Of a stretch of DNA of 7,441 nt, positions 6,256 to 7,441 are shown in pieces. This DNA comes from Alistipes sp. (GTDB lineage Bacteria; Bacteroidota; Bacteroidia; Bacteroidales; Rikenellaceae). Each line of letters opens with the position of its first letter. Position 1 is the first letter of the stretch. Location of the stretch: assembly GCA_020026415.1 (NCBI GenBank), contig JAHHQL010000031.1, positions 1-7,441 of the forward strand. Reading direction: 5' to 3'. The notes under the pieces are model-generated. The model made no database searches. It saw nothing but the letters and a program-made list of their open reading frames with translations, and had not been told where the DNA came from. A program made the translations under genes and the position numbers.

Positions 6256-6612
6256 ATGTTGGAAGGACTTTTTACGTGGAATTTTATCCGCCGGACGTCC
6301 ACAGAGGGAGAGATGCGGGTCGGGGTGAATCCCCGTCATCGGATTTTCGAGGGGCATTTTCCCGGAAAACCCGTTCTGCCGGGTGTGTGCCAGATGTGGC
6401 TCGTGCGGCGTGCGGTCTCCGAGATGACGGGACAGACGCTTCGATATGGTCGTGTCCGCGAAGTGAAATTCCTGCGTCCGATCCTTCCGCAGTCGGATCG
6501 TGAATTGGTGGTGCGTGTTGTACTTACACCTTGCGAACAAGGCTGCTACGTGCAGGCGAACATCTCCACGGCCGATGAACCCAAAATGAAAATTAAAGCC
6601 CGGTTTCAATAG
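6256..6612 (+). CDS. FabZ/ApeI-like hotdog dehydratase subunit with GHFP motif
   Basis: A small 118-residue hotdog protein. HRIFEGHFPGKPVLPGVCQM (residues 28-47) is the FabA/FabZ loop and central helix start, with the catalytic His34 in GHFP. The acidic residue expected 14 positions later (Glu or Asp in FabZ/FabA) is Trp48 here, so the dyad is incomplete. Downstream, EVKFLRPILPQSDREL is the standard 'xxKFxxPVxPGDxL' strand. In E. coli-type aryl polyene clusters ApeI and ApeP act together as the dehydratase; this protein looks like the His-bearing partner and the protein at 518-943 like the Glu-bearing one. That pairing is inference. It starts 5 nt after the LolA-like gene and its TAG stop directly abuts the next ATG. 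Confidence 0.87.
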   Translation: MLEGLFTWNFIRRTSTEGEMRVGVNPRHRIFEGHFPGKPVLPGVCQMWLVRRAVSEMTGQTLRYGRVREVKFLRPILPQSDRELVVRVVLTPCEQGCYVQANISTADEPKMKIKARFQ

Positions 6613-7441
6613 ATGACCCCTCAAGCCCATATTGCCCGACGAATGCGTGCGTTGAAATGCGCGGTGTTGATTCCGACTTATAATAATGAGCGGACGATTG
6701 CGCGTGTCATTGAGGAGGTGCGCCCGTATTGTGATGATCTGTTTGTCGTGAATGACGGATCGACGGATCGCACGACCGAAATCGTGAATGCGGTCGAGGA
6801 CATTACGGTGTTGGGCTACGCGTCGAATCGCGGTAAGGGATACGCCCTGAGGCTGGGCATCCGCGAATTGGCCGCAAGAGGTTTCCGTTATCTGATTTCG
6901 ATTGATGCCGACGGACAGCACTATGCCGCCGATTTGGAGCATTTTGTCGAATCTGCCGAACAGGAACCCGATCGGTTGCTGATCGGTGCGCGGTGTCTGA
7001 CGGCCGAAAATATGCCCTCGAAAAATACGTTTGCCAACAAGTTCTCAAACTTCTGGTATAAATTCGAAACGGGGCACACGCTTTCGGATACGCAGTCGGG
7101 ATTCCGTATGTATCCGTTGGAGAAACTGGGGCGGATGCATTTCTTCACCAATCGCTATGAGTTTGAAGTCGAGGTGATTGTGCGTGCTGCATGGCGCGGG
7201 ATTAAGGTCGATAACATTCCCGTCAGGGTTTATTATCCGCCCCAAAACGAACGGGTGTCGCACTTCCGTCTGGGCAAGGATTTTACGCGCATCTCGATCC
7301 TGAATACGTGCCTTGTCCTGTGGGCATTGTCGGTGGCGTGGGGCGTGATGTGGGGCATGATGCCCGTGTGGGGCTGGCAGGGTGTCGTGGCGGTGGCTTC
7401 GGGACATGTGTTGCGGTTGAATAAGGCGGTGGTGTTTCTGG
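6613..7441 (+). CDS. GT2 glycosyltransferase with C-terminal DUF2062 domain, 3' end outside the window
   Basis: The frame is open from the ATG at 6613 to the right edge (276 codons, no stop). Residues 16-200 are a GT-A family 2 glycosyltransferase of the DPM1/dolichyl-phosphate-mannose-synthase type: AVLIPTYNNERTI, VVNDGSTDRT (Asp48), NRGKGYALRLG, the metal-binding DADGQH (98-103), DTQSGFRMYP (159-168) and NRYEFEVEV (180-188). Residues about 224-276 match the start of DUF2062, with two hydrophobic stretches around GVMWGMMPVWGWQ and the signature LRLNKAV. The N-terminus may start at 6613 or at the in-frame ATG at 6643; 6613 abuts the preceding stop. Likely role: transferring a sugar to a lipid or to the polyene head group at the membrane. 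In related clusters an acyltransferase domain or gene often follows, but it is not visible here. Confidence 0.88.
   Translation, partial: MTPQAHIARRMRALKCAVLIPTYNNERTIARVIEEVRPYCDDLFVVNDGSTDRTTEIVNAVEDITVLGYASNRGKGYALRLGIRELAARGFRYLISIDADGQHYAADLEHFVESAEQEPDRLLIGARCLTAENMPSKNTFANKFSNFWYKFETGHTLSDTQSGFRMYPLEKLGRMHFFTNRYEFEVEVIVRAAWRGIKVDNIPVRVYYPPQNERVSHFRLGKDFTRISILNTCLVLWALSVAWGVMWGMMPVWGWQGVVAVASGHVLRLNKAVVFL

Noticed and set aside
6187..6942. Minus-strand open frame of 251 residues
   Set aside because: It overlaps the LolA-like, dehydratase and glycosyltransferase genes on the opposite strand; composition is that of a shadow frame.
1..7441. Internal promoters, terminators, tRNA/rRNA genes, CRISPR arrays, insertion sequences
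   Set aside because: Gaps between genes are about 10 nt or less, leaving no room for such elements, and no hairpin with T-run, direct repeat array or transposase motif was seen.

Overview
The window is one tightly packed, plus-strand operon segment that encodes most of an aryl polyene/flexirubin-type type II polyketide pathway. Visible parts are an acyl carrier protein, several ketosynthases and cysteine-less ketosynthase partners, two hotdog dehydratase-like proteins, a hotdog thioesterase and an O-methyltransferase fragment. With them are envelope-associated genes: a NodB-type polysaccharide deacetylase, a LolA-like carrier and a GT2-DUF2062 glycosyltransferase. The organism is most likely a Bacteroidota member, possibly a GC-rich one such as Alistipes/Rikenellaceae. 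The reasons are the gene set and order, start codons preceded by A-rich stretches rather than clear Shine-Dalgarno sequences, and a GC-rich codon bias judged by eye. The genus is inference from remembered family resemblance, not a search.

Layout. 1-77: the tail end of a FabB-like ketosynthase fragment, entering from the left. 78-582: the C-terminal part of a methyltransferase, in a different frame. 518-943: dehydratase-like hotdog protein 1. 940-1356: thioesterase. 1359-2312 and about 2152-2832: a ketosynthase broken by an apparent out-of-frame internal deletion, whose C-terminal remnant runs without a stop into a half-ketosynthase. 2829-3089: ACP. 3099-4262: intact ketosynthase. 4259-4951: cysteine-less ketosynthase partner (chain-length-factor type). 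4942-5637: polysaccharide deacetylase. 5627-6250: LolA-like carrier. 6256-6612: dehydratase-like hotdog protein 2. 6613-7441: GT2-DUF2062 protein, running off the right edge. Genes overlap by up to 11 nt or lie within about 10 nt of each other, apart from the longer overlap at 518-582. No internal promoter, terminator, RNA gene, repeat or mobile element was seen.

How it works together (inference from the family). The ACP carries the growing chain, and the intact ketosynthase with its cysteine-less partner extends it. The two dehydratase-like hotdog proteins each carry one half of the FabZ catalytic dyad and may form one heterodimeric dehydratase that makes the conjugated double bonds. The thioesterase would release intermediates or edit mischarged ACP. 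The deacetylase, LolA-like carrier and glycosyltransferase probably attach the pigment to an envelope lipid or move it to the outer membrane. The most unusual feature is in the first 2.3 kb: two out-of-frame gene joins, an A8-associated loss of a stop codon and an in-frame gene fusion. These suggest a decaying cluster or assembly errors.
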